A stretch of 64,000 nucleotides of DNA. Origin: GCA-2732755 sp965228265. Its GTDB lineage: Bacteria; Planctomycetota; Phycisphaerae; Phycisphaerales; UBA1924. Shown here one piece after another: positions 18,461-26,441 of the stretch (position 1 is the stretch's first letter; each line of letters starts with the position of its first letter). Both the position numbers and the translations under genes were made by a program. Below the pieces are notes generated by a model that was given only the letters and a program-made list of their open reading frames with translations, searched no databases and had not been told where the DNA came from. The stretch lies in contig OZ245804.1 of assembly GCA_965228265.1 (NCBI GenBank), positions 682,001-746,000 of the forward strand, written 5' to 3'.

Positions 18461-19505
18461 AGCTCGGCAGCTCGTGCCCGGCGTCCCGAAGCGTCTTCTC
18501 GCGGGCAGCCAGCTCCAGGTCGTGATCCACCATCATCTGGGCAAGCTCCTCGACCGTCGTCTTGGGCACCCAGCCCAGCTGAGCCTTGGCCTTAGCGGGA
18601 TCGCCCAGAAGCAGGTCCACCTCCGCTGGCCGCAGGTACCTGGCGTCAAACTCAACGTGGTCCTCGAAGCGAAGCCCCGCCGCCTTGAACGCCAGATCCG
18701 CGAACTCGCGCACGCTGATCGTCCGCCCCGTCGCAACAACGTAATCGTCGGGCGTTTCCTGCTGGAGCATCCGCCACATCATCTCGACGTAATCGCCCGC
18801 AAAGCCCCAGTCACGCTTGCTGTCGAGGTTGCCCAGGAACACCTTCTTCTGCAGGCCCATCTTGATGCGGCCGACGGCCCGTGTGATCTTGCGCGTCACG
18901 AACGTCTCGCCACGACGCGGGCTCTCGTGGTTGAACAGGATGCCGCAGGAAGCGTGCAGCCCGTAGCTCTCGCGGTAGTTCACCGTTGCCCAGTGCGCCA
19001 TCAGCTTCGCGCACGCGTAGGGCGACCGCGGGTAGAAGGGCGTCGTCTCGGTCTGGGGCGTCTCGACAACCTTGCCGTACATCTCCGAGCTCGAGGCCTG
19101 GTAGTAGCGCACCTCGTGCCCGGTCTTGTCGCGGTAATCGCGGATCGCCTCGAGCAACTTGAGCGCGCCCATCGCGACCGTCTCGGCCGTGTAGATCGGC
19201 ATGTCGAACGACACGCGCACGTGGCTCTGCGCACCGAGGTTGTACACCTCGTCGGGCCTGATCTGATCCATCAGCTTGGAGACCACGTTGGCATCGCAGA
19301 GGTCGCCGTAGTGCAGGAAAAGCCTCGTGCCAGCCAGGTGCGGGTCCTGATAGATGTGGTCGATGCGTTCGGTGTTGAACGAGGACGCGCGCCGGTTGAT
19401 GCCGTGCACCTCGTAGCCCTTGCTGAGCAGGAGCTCGGCGAGGTAGCTGCCGTCCTGACCCGTGATGCCGGTGATCAGGGCCTTCTTGCCGTTGGCTTCG
19501 GTCAT
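18441..19505 (-). CDS. gmd: GDP-mannose 4,6-dehydratase
   Basis: The 354-residue enzyme is a short-chain dehydrogenase that turns GDP-mannose into GDP-4-keto-6-deoxymannose, the first step to GDP-L-fucose and related sugars. The NADP-binding motif is ALITGITGQDGSYLAELL at residues 9-26, followed by the family hallmark INRRASSFNTERIDH. The catalytic Tyr-Lys pair is in SPYACAKLMAHW, and NHESPRRGETFVTRKI is specific for the family. Length is normal. The 3' end overlaps the sulfotransferase gene. The partner GDP-fucose synthase gene lies about 7 kb away at 26442 and not next to it. Confidence 0.96.
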   Translation of the reverse strand: MTEANGKKALITGITGQDGSYLAELLLSKGYEVHGINRRASSFNTERIDHIYQDPHLAGTRLFLHYGDLCDANVVSKLMDQIRPDEVYNLGAQSHVRVSFDMPIYTAETVAMGALKLLEAIRDYRDKTGHEVRYYQASSSEMYGKVVETPQTETTPFYPRSPYACAKLMAHWATVNYRESYGLHASCGILFNHESPRRGETFVTRKITRAVGRIKMGLQKKVFLGNLDSKRDWGFAGDYVEMMWRMLQQETPDDYVVATGRTISVREFADLAFKAAGLRFEDHVEFDARYLRPAEVDLLLGDPAKAKAQLGWVPKTTVEELAQMMVDHDLELAAREKTLRDAGHELPSFTGHDQ

Positions 19506-19849
19506 CTGCTCTGCTCCGCGTCTCTGGCCGCGGCTGACCGCGGGATTGCTGCGTGTTGAACCCGGTATACGCCGACCGGGCCTGCGTGTTCTCGCCCGGC
19601 CCCGCCAAACGCGGCCGGAACGAATGAGGGTAGAGGCCCCACCCGCCCTGAACCGCTCTCACCATCGGCCAGAACGCCCCCCAGAGCCAGTTCCACGCCT
19701 CAAAAGTCCGATAATAACGCCTCCTTCACGCTCCCCTCTCTTCAGATGGATTGGCGCCTGGGGATTCCGCCCGAGGATGCACGCATTGCCCGCTTTGGCC
19801 GTGTGTTGCCGCCGCGCCGGGCATGACCCAATCCTGAGAGGAGAACCCC
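19506..19849. promoter_or_regulatory. Divergent intergenic region, gmd and cupredoxin gene
   Basis: This 344-base gap must hold promoters for both genes. I see a clean AGGAG ribosome-binding site at about 19837-19841 but no convincing terminator, repeat or small gene. Confidence 0.4.
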
Positions 19850-20530
19850 ATGCACAGCCTGACCCCCGCCGCAGCCGCCCTGATCGCCGCCACGCTCGTC
19901 GGCACCGCCGTCGCCGACACCACCCAGCTCGGCCCCAGCCGATACCTCGTCGACGAGGGTGTCACGTTCAGCATCGGCAACACCGGCATCAGCGACTTCC
20001 TCTTCACGTGGACCGACGACTCGGGCACCATCACCGACGAGCCCGACCCCACACTCGTTCTTGTCGCGGGCCAGACCTACACCTTCGTCCGCACCACCGG
20101 CTTCCACCCCTTCGTGATCTGCGACAACACACTGCCCATCTCGGGCACCGACGGCTCATTCATGCGCACCACCTCCGATGGAGCCGTCATCGACAACGCC
20201 ACGCTCCAACCCATCGCCGACTTCACCGCCGACCCCGCCCCGACCACCGACGCCATCGTGTGGACACCCGCCGTCGGCGACGTGGGCGTGTACTACTTCA
20301 CCTGCCGCATCACCGGCCACCTCGGCATGACGGGCAGCATCGTAATCATCGAACCCGACGAGCCCTGCCTCCCCGACGTCAACAACGACGGCATGGTGAC
20401 CCCCGCCGACTTCTCCGCCTGGGTCGCCGCCTTCAATGCCCAGGCCCCCGAATGCGACCAGAACGGCGACAGCACCTGCTCACCTGCAGACTTCTCCGCT
20501 TGGGTTGCCAATTACAACGCGGGGTGCTAA
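19850..20530 (+). CDS. Secreted cupredoxin (blue-copper-like) protein with GC-type dockerin tail
   Basis: The 226-residue protein has a signal peptide (to about VADT, residue 22) and one cupredoxin domain. The type-1 copper ligands of plastocyanin-like proteins are all present: H86 in GFHPFVI, C152 and H157 in YYFTCRITGHLGM, and M160. The dockerin tail starts at residue 172 and has all four cysteines. It could carry electrons or store copper outside the cytoplasm; no redox partner is nearby. The start has AGGAG eight bases upstream. Its tail DNA is nearly the same as that of the next gene. Confidence 0.88.
   Translation: MHSLTPAAAALIAATLVGTAVADTTQLGPSRYLVDEGVTFSIGNTGISDFLFTWTDDSGTITDEPDPTLVLVAGQTYTFVRTTGFHPFVICDNTLPISGTDGSFMRTTSDGAVIDNATLQPIADFTADPAPTTDAIVWTPAVGDVGVYYFTCRITGHLGMTGSIVIIEPDEPCLPDVNNDGMVTPADFSAWVAAFNAQAPECDQNGDSTCSPADFSAWVANYNAGC
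20363..20530 (+). repeat. Dockerin-coding DNA repeat, copy 1 (pairs with 21851-22018)
   Basis: These 168 bases align without gaps to 21851-22018. I count seven mismatches, one of them in the stop codon, and the 54 encoded residues from CLPDVNN to the final GC are identical. The protein parts upstream (cupredoxin and FG-GAP) are unrelated. Confidence 0.9.
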
Positions 20531-20590
20531 TTCCGAATTGCGCCCTTCACACAGATTTCCCTATCATCTCACTTCGGTATGCAGTAGACT

Positions 20591-20618
20591 CCCCAGCCTG
20601 GGCTCCTCCAGGCTGGGG
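20591..20618 (+). terminator. Terminator-like hairpin directly before the next start codon
   Basis: An eleven-base-pair stem CCCCAGCCTGG/CCAGGCTGGGG with a six-base loop is followed by TTATT and then at once by the ATG at 20624. It looks like the terminator of the cupredoxin gene, but its 3' arm is also the only purine-rich sequence at ribosome-binding distance from that ATG. Confidence 0.7.
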
Positions 20619-20623
20619 TTATT

Positions 20624-22018
20624 ATGAGCATTCACCACCACTGCGTTACTGCTATCACTATCCTGCTATCCGCCTCGGCACACGCCCAGACATGCAATTT
20701 CGATCTAGCCACGAAAGCTTTCTCGCCAGCAGCCAGTGAGAACGAGAACTTCGGTCTGGATGGCTCAGTGTCTGGTGATTTTGCCGCGATCAGCGCCGGC
20801 CGGACCCTTTCCTTCTTCGACACAGAACCTGTCTATATCTTCCGGCGCATCGAAGGACAGTGGGTTCACGACGACACCATCTCCATAGAACAGCCAAACA
20901 GCAACGCCTTCTTTGGCGCCTCCGTTTCACTCTCAGGAAACCGCCTCGCTATCTCTGCGAGCGGTGAAGACGACGATACGCACGGTGAAGAAACCGGCGC
21001 CGTCTATCTCTACGCGTTCGACGGCAATAATTGGGTACTTCAAGAGCGAATCATCGCGAATGACGCCGCGCCGATGGATCGCTTTGGGAACTACTTGATG
21101 CTCGATGGCGACACTTTAATTGTGGGCGCCGATGGAGGTACGACGAACGACTTCAATACCGGTGCTCTCTATGTCTTCGAGCACGATGGCTCCAACTGGA
21201 ATCAGACCGCCAAGCTTGAACCCCCGAATATTGGATCAGGCAATTCGATGTGGGGCCCGGCATCTCGAACCGGCGACATCATCCTTGCCGGCGATCTCTA
21301 CGCCACAAATCAGACCGGAGCCTCAACAGGTGCTGTATACGAATTCCGCAAAGTGAATAACACGTGGACGTATCACACCAAGATCACTCCCACAGCGAGC
21401 AACAGCGGAGCTTTGTTTGGCCAAAGCATTGACATCGACGGCAACACTACAGTCATCGGAGCCTTTGGTGACAACGCCAACGGCTCGTTTGCCGGAGCGG
21501 CACATGTCTTCGAACTCCAAGGCACTGACTGGGTAGAGACACACAAACTCACCCCTTCCGACACGAACCCGCTCGAAGGTTTCGGCCAAAGCGTTGCCAT
21601 CGAAGACAACTCCATTTTCATCTGCTCTGAGGTAATCATCAGTCATGATTACGGATCCGTCTACCTATTCCAATACACCGATGGAACATGGGCCGAGTCA
21701 GACAAACTCGCTTCACCAGTCAATGCTCTCACAGGCTTTGCGTCGCGCATCTCAGTCTCAGATTCGACCGTTCTGATCCCTGCGGCTTACGACTTCGATA
21801 TTGGCAACGCAGCAGGAGCCGCTTACTTCTACGATCTTCACTGCGACTCCCCCTGCCTCCCCGACGTCAACAACGACGGCATGGTGACCCCCGCCGACTT
21901 CAGCGCCTGGGTCGCCGCCTTCAACGCCCAGGCCCCAGAGTGCGACCAGAACGGCGACAGCACCTGCTCACCTGCAGACTTCTCCGCTTGGGTCGCCAAT
22001 TACAACGCGGGGTGCTGA
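20624..22018 (+). CDS. Secreted FG-GAP-repeat protein with GC-type dockerin tail
   Basis: The 464-residue protein has a signal peptide (MSIHHHCVTAITILLSASAHAQ) and about six repeats of the FG-GAP_2 type, each with a pattern like FGASVSLSGNRLAIS...GAVYLYAFDG, which fold as a beta-propeller. The tail is the four-cysteine dockerin, identical over 54 residues to that of the cupredoxin upstream. A binding or structural role at the surface is likely; no catalytic residues are visible. The ATG is fixed by the signal peptide, since no other start lies near it, yet there is no normal ribosome-binding site because a hairpin ends five bases upstream. Confidence 0.85.
   Translation: MSIHHHCVTAITILLSASAHAQTCNFDLATKAFSPAASENENFGLDGSVSGDFAAISAGRTLSFFDTEPVYIFRRIEGQWVHDDTISIEQPNSNAFFGASVSLSGNRLAISASGEDDDTHGEETGAVYLYAFDGNNWVLQERIIANDAAPMDRFGNYLMLDGDTLIVGADGGTTNDFNTGALYVFEHDGSNWNQTAKLEPPNIGSGNSMWGPASRTGDIILAGDLYATNQTGASTGAVYEFRKVNNTWTYHTKITPTASNSGALFGQSIDIDGNTTVIGAFGDNANGSFAGAAHVFELQGTDWVETHKLTPSDTNPLEGFGQSVAIEDNSIFICSEVIISHDYGSVYLFQYTDGTWAESDKLASPVNALTGFASRISVSDSTVLIPAAYDFDIGNAAGAAYFYDLHCDSPCLPDVNNDGMVTPADFSAWVAAFNAQAPECDQNGDSTCSPADFSAWVANYNAGC
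21851..22018 (+). repeat. Dockerin-coding DNA repeat, copy 2 (pairs with 20363-20530)
   Basis: See the copy at 20363-20530. Most of the seven differences are silent, as expected if one copy recently replaced the other or if both derive from a recent module transfer. Confidence 0.9.
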
Positions 22019-22079
22019 ACCGCTGCTGATCCGCCCGGATCAAGTCCCTTACTCACCTGAAAGAGCGATGCCCTCCCAC

Positions 22080-22107
22080 GCAAGCCCCTTCCTGCGGAGG
22101 GGCTTGC
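22080..22107 (+). terminator. Rho-independent terminator after the FG-GAP gene
   Basis: A ten-base-pair stem GCAAGCCCCT/AGGGGCTTGC with an eight-base loop is followed by GACATTTTG. It lies 60 bases after the stop codon. Confidence 0.7.
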
Positions 22108-22238
22108 GACATTTTGCACTGATTCCGTGAACCCTTCGGGTCCGCCCGCGTCCAACAACCTCATCACCGGCGCTTTCGCGCCAGCTCGTCGATCGCTCAT
22201 CACACCCGCCGGTTGCGCCCGGCGACGGAGAGGTAGCC

Positions 22239-24185
22239 ATGAACAAAGGACTCGCCACGCTCACGCTGTGCATTGTCACGAACACGCACGCCGAGCCCCT
22301 GTACGTCCCTGGCCAGTACCCGACGATTCAGGCCGCCATCGACGCCGCCCAGCCAGGCGACGAGATCCACATCGCCCCGGGCATCTACCGCGAACTGCTC
22401 GACCCCGAGAACAAATCGCTCACACTCATCGGCGCCGGCCCCGACCAGACCATCCTCTCCGGCGATATCGACGGCGACACCGTGGCGGATGGGACAATCC
22501 TGCATTACCAGAACGAACTGGCCGATGTGCTCCCGTTTATCACGCTCGATGGACTCGCGTTTGAAAGCTCTACCGCTGGCATTCGGGCGTATCGCGCGGC
22601 ACAGCTCTCTGTGAATAACTGTGCTTTTTCGAAATGCGACTACGGAATTGATTTCAGCTACAGCCAATCAGGGGAGCTGCTTGTCTTTGATGTTGTTGTA
22701 CATGATTCAACATTTACTGGCCCCGGACGCGGCGTTCGGATTACGCGATCGCTCACGTTCGAAATGCGCGGCTGCCACTTTGACAGCATGACGGGTGTGC
22801 AACTCGATATATACACCGACTACATTGATCTACACCAATCTTCATTTATGAACGCCACGAACGACGGTGTGCACATCCGCACGTCTTCAGGAACGATCCA
22901 AGATTGTGTATTCGACAATAACGTCGGCGCCCCAGGCACCAGCGCTCTCTCACTAAGTCCACTCGGTTCTATCGAGATACTTCGTACGCATTTTCTGAAT
23001 AACGGCAACTTTTCTTCAGGTGCCACTCTCGGTATCGGCGGAGGCGGAGGCGGGGTTCCTGTCTTGGTTTCTGATTGTATCTTTGATGGTAACCGCGGAT
23101 ACAATGAATCTGCAGTATATGCATTTGGCACCCTGCACTTTGACGGCTGCACGTTCAGACGGAATGTGGGACGGGGCGTCGGACCGATCAACCTCCTTTC
23201 CTCTTCAACTCAGCCATCGATTATTTCATATTGTATTTTCGAAGATAACGGTGATATCCAGCCAGATAACACATACTGGCCCGGAGGCGGGGGCGGCCTC
23301 TGCTTAGAAGAAGGAACACTAGTAGTCCGGAATTCCATCTTCAAAAACAATATCGCGACCATCGCCGGAGCCATTATGATGGGCGGGAGGTCAAGCCACT
23401 GTGTCGTTGAAAGCAGTGAGTTCCTTGGAAACCGCGCCGGAGGATCTTCGTGGTCCTCGGCCGGCGCTATCTATGCTGGTTCGACCAGCCGACTTCCGCA
23501 TGATCTGACAATTGCCAATTCGATTTTCATAGGAAACAGTGCGGAAAACTACACCGGTGGTGCTATAGAAGCGTCGACCCGCACAGCAACCTCTAATTGT
23601 GTGTTTATTGGCAACCATGCCAAGGAAGGGTCGATAATCTATATTGCAAAGGACGTACTCGGAAACTCACTGACACCTCGACTGTCTTCTTCGCCGACTC
23701 TCTCATCGTGCATTGTCGTATCCTCGGACTCCGGCCCTCCTTTCCAATCTTCATCGGGGCCATACTCCGAGAGCAACGTATCCAACCTCATCACCAACCA
23801 AATCCAATCCGTCGGTTTCACCCGCATCCCAACCCACGGCGGCGACGGCTTCGGTGACGACCCGCGCACGCCGGATATCGACGAATCACTCAACGATGAC
23901 TACGGCGACCTGCGACTCCTCCCCGGATCGCCCGCCATCGACGCCGGGGGCAACACCAAACTCCCGCGCGATGTCTACGACCTCGACCGCGACGGAGACC
24001 GCGACGAGTTCCTCGTCGGCCTCATCGATCTGGCCGGCAACCCGCGATTCGTCGATGACCCGAGTGCGACCAACCACTTCGACGCCGGCGGCCTCCCGGG
24101 GCCGATCGATCTCGGACCCTACGAGTATCAGCCCGCGTCACGCACCATGACTGTCCGAACCAAACACTTCAACCCGGATCGCTGA
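22239..24185 (+). CDS. Secreted right-handed beta-helix protein with choice-of-anchor-Q-like C-terminus, no dockerin
   Basis: The 648-residue protein begins with a signal-like stretch (MNKGLATLTLCIVTNTHA) and the pattern YPTIQAAIDAAQPGDEIHIAPGIYRE, which opens many pectate-lyase-like beta-helix proteins. The middle has many short 'xxCxFxxN' coils (for example DSIFIGNSA, NSIFKNNIA). Residues about 545-630 resemble the 'choice-of-anchor Q' region (LRLLPGSPAIDAGG...DLGPYEYQ). Unlike its neighbours it ends without the dockerin tail, and its last 17 bases overlap the next gene on the other strand. Bases 22600-23800 look richer in A and T than the rest. The start has GGAGAGG upstream. Confidence 0.8.
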   Translation: MNKGLATLTLCIVTNTHAEPLYVPGQYPTIQAAIDAAQPGDEIHIAPGIYRELLDPENKSLTLIGAGPDQTILSGDIDGDTVADGTILHYQNELADVLPFITLDGLAFESSTAGIRAYRAAQLSVNNCAFSKCDYGIDFSYSQSGELLVFDVVVHDSTFTGPGRGVRITRSLTFEMRGCHFDSMTGVQLDIYTDYIDLHQSSFMNATNDGVHIRTSSGTIQDCVFDNNVGAPGTSALSLSPLGSIEILRTHFLNNGNFSSGATLGIGGGGGGVPVLVSDCIFDGNRGYNESAVYAFGTLHFDGCTFRRNVGRGVGPINLLSSSTQPSIISYCIFEDNGDIQPDNTYWPGGGGGLCLEEGTLVVRNSIFKNNIATIAGAIMMGGRSSHCVVESSEFLGNRAGGSSWSSAGAIYAGSTSRLPHDLTIANSIFIGNSAENYTGGAIEASTRTATSNCVFIGNHAKEGSIIYIAKDVLGNSLTPRLSSSPTLSSCIVVSSDSGPPFQSSSGPYSESNVSNLITNQIQSVGFTRIPTHGGDGFGDDPRTPDIDESLNDDYGDLRLLPGSPAIDAGGNTKLPRDVYDLDRDGDRDEFLVGLIDLAGNPRFVDDPSATNHFDAGGLPGPIDLGPYEYQPASRTMTVRTKHFNPDR

Positions 24186-25584
24186 TCGACTCGTTCACAT
24201 CCGTCTCACCGGGTGCCACATACCACGGATCACCCGGCATCGTGTGCAACGGGTGAGGCACCGCGTCGGGCTCGATCGGCTCACCCCGAATACTCCGCAC
24301 CATCACCAGCAGCAGCAGCGCGCACAACACCGCAACCGCCATCGGCCGGAGGTACTTCGTCGCCGCGAATCGGCCCGTCACCGGCTGCACCGAAGACATG
24401 AGCGCCAGCAGCATCAGTAGCATCGGCTCGTGGTACCGCTGGAAGCTGTTGACCGTGCTGCACTGCGCCGCGGTGAAGGCCACGAGCGCGCCCAGGAACA
24501 CCCACGCCTTCCGCCGCGGGATCTCGATCATCGCGCCAGCGATCACCGCCGCTCCGGCCGGCGCGAGCACCAGGAACGCCGGACTCGAATGACCCGCGAT
24601 CGTCGGCAACTTCTTTGCCAGACTCCAGAACCCCGAGAACCGCCCCGCGTCTTCGTTGTACGTCGTGTTCGGGATCACCGCCAGCAGGAAGCCGATCGCC
24701 GCTGCGAGGAGCAGCACCCTCGGCGAACCCTTCACCGCCCGGACCATCGGCGGCAAGAGCCAGGGCGAGAACCCAACAAAGAACACCGCCACCTGCACCA
24801 GTATGAACGCCGGCGTATAAACGCCCACGCCCGTGATGTTCGTTTGAAACCGCGGAGCCGTCAGCCCGCCCCACTGCTGTACAAACCAAGCCAGTGCCGC
24901 GAACGCAGGCAGCGTCATCACCGCTGCAACGCCCGTGTGCCAGACGCGCGTCGGCAGGCTGTCAAACACGGAACGCTCCGTCGGCCTCGCGTTGAGCCAG
25001 GCCATCAACCACACAAGACCCGCCGCCCAGATATGGATCTGCCTGACCAGCACAAGCCCGAGCAGCACCACCGATGCGAGAATCACCGGCCTCCACGACA
25101 CGCTCGGGTGCAGCGTCAGCATCATGATCGTCGCCACACCGATCCACGCGAGATTGTCGGGCAAAAGCCACGCGCCCGACTGCACCACATAACTCGAGCA
25201 GGCCAGCGGCAGAATCATCAAGACCGCGTCATACTTCGACGACCGTTTGGCAAGCCACGCCGCGAGCAATCCGCCAAGCGATGCACCGATCAACGCGCTG
25301 ATCAACCGCAGCGTCAGCTCACTCGTCAAGCCGAGCTGCATGAGCGTGGCAAGCAGGATGTGATAGCCCGGCGTCGTCGCTGTCAGCGGGTTCGAGAGAT
25401 CGAACCGAGGCCAACTCGCCGCCAGATCCCGGATGAACCGCTCGTGATACACAATCGAGTCGAACGCCGCCCGCCCGGCGTTGTGCCCGGTCAGGATCAG
25501 CCACAGCGTCGGCACGAGCGTCACCGCGCCGGCGAACAGCGCAGCCACCGCCATCGTCCTGGGCTGGCCCGGCTCGAGCTTCAC
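24169..25584 (-). CDS. Multi-pass membrane glycosyltransferase, GT-C type (ALG10-like pattern)
   Basis: The 471-residue protein has about 10-11 membrane segments. After the first segment comes a loop with YHERFIRDLAASW and NPLTATTPGYHILLA, which recalls the first lumenal loop of GT-C glycosyltransferases that use polyprenyl-phosphate sugars, and especially the ITTPPGLY signature of eukaryotic ALG10/DIE2. No acidic DxD is obvious in that loop, so the catalytic base is uncertain. Translation probably starts at GTG, overlapping the stop of the methyltransferase gene as GTGA, so the two are translationally coupled. Specificity cannot be read. Confidence 0.6.
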   Translation of the reverse strand: MKLEPGQPRTMAVAALFAGAVTLVPTLWLILTGHNAGRAAFDSIVYHERFIRDLAASWPRFDLSNPLTATTPGYHILLATLMQLGLTSELTLRLISALIGASLGGLLAAWLAKRSSKYDAVLMILPLACSSYVVQSGAWLLPDNLAWIGVATIMMLTLHPSVSWRPVILASVVLLGLVLVRQIHIWAAGLVWLMAWLNARPTERSVFDSLPTRVWHTGVAAVMTLPAFAALAWFVQQWGGLTAPRFQTNITGVGVYTPAFILVQVAVFFVGFSPWLLPPMVRAVKGSPRVLLLAAAIGFLLAVIPNTTYNEDAGRFSGFWSLAKKLPTIAGHSSPAFLVLAPAGAAVIAGAMIEIPRRKAWVFLGALVAFTAAQCSTVNSFQRYHEPMLLMLLALMSSVQPVTGRFAATKYLRPMAVAVLCALLLLVMVRSIRGEPIEPDAVPHPLHTMPGDPWYVAPGETDVNESISDPG

Positions 25585-26285
25585 GAATCGCCCTCGAGAT
25601 CACGTCGAAATACACGCATCTCATGAGCATACCACAGCATCCGGACGTCCTCGCTCCGCTCGAGACGAAGGCCCGCACGCTCGCCCCACCCCTCGGCCCG
25701 CTCCACGGGCACATACCGGATCCACTGCCTTGCCATCACCAGATCGTGCAACCGGTTCATCCCCGAACACCACACCGGCCCGTCCGCCATGTCCTTGTAG
25801 AGGAACACGCCGCCGGGCCTGACGCGCGAGGCCGCGTCCAGGAACGCCCGCTCCTGCGCCTCCACCGGCACATGGTGCAGCACATCGATCAGACACACCA
25901 CATCAAACAACGCATCGGGCAGACCGTCCTGCACCTGACGATGCTCGAACTGCACACCCGCACCGGGCGCCACGTCCTTCAGTCGCTGCGACATCGACTG
26001 CGCGATCTCGATCGCCGGGCGCGACGCGTCGATCCCGTGCACCTCAACAGCCCGCCCCGACGCGACAAGATGCGCCGCCAAGAGCCCCCCGCCGCAGCCC
26101 ACATCGAGCACCCTCGAACCTTCGGGCACCTGCCGGGCCAGTAGCCCAAGCGGGCAGATCCGGTGCCGGTGCCTCTGGATGAACCTCGTCAGCATCGGCC
26201 CGTCCGGGTACAGCCGGCGCGCCAGCTCGGCGTCCCCCAAGCCGGCAGGCACGCTCTGCGTCGGGTTGCTCGCCGTCGTCGTCAT
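25581..26285 (-). CDS. Class I SAM-dependent methyltransferase
   Basis: The 234-residue protein has the SAM-binding motif I RVLDVGCGGGLLAAHL near residue 57 and the following acidic strand HGIDASRPAIE. Motif IV-like residues are in FDVVCLIDVLHHVPVEAQ, and a late strand reads VRPGGVFLYKDM. This pattern fits the Methyltransf_11/25 group, which methylates small molecules, lipids or sugars. It overlaps the downstream membrane glycosyltransferase gene by four bases, so the two probably work on the same lipid-linked or sugar substrate. The acceptor is unknown. Confidence 0.85.
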   Translation of the reverse strand: MTTTASNPTQSVPAGLGDAELARRLYPDGPMLTRFIQRHRHRICPLGLLARQVPEGSRVLDVGCGGGLLAAHLVASGRAVEVHGIDASRPAIEIAQSMSQRLKDVAPGAGVQFEHRQVQDGLPDALFDVVCLIDVLHHVPVEAQERAFLDAASRVRPGGVFLYKDMADGPVWCSGMNRLHDLVMARQWIRYVPVERAEGWGERAGLRLERSEDVRMLWYAHEMRVFRRDLEGDS

Positions 26286-26441
26286 CCACTGCCCTGTGTG
26301 TGATCGGAACCAGCCTCAGGGCCCGTCGCCCCGACAACCGCGTTCCCGGAGGCCAAGCACCAAAGACCAAGCCCCAGAGGCCAAGCCTAGGAACCCGGCC
26401 CCTCCCCCATTCAGTCGGCCTGCCCGCCCCTATCCTTCATC

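Noticed and set aside
26330..26400. Short AGGCCAAG/ACCAAGC repeats before fcl, considered as a repeat array
   Set aside because: Units are irregular, too short and not evenly spaced; this is not a CRISPR-like array.
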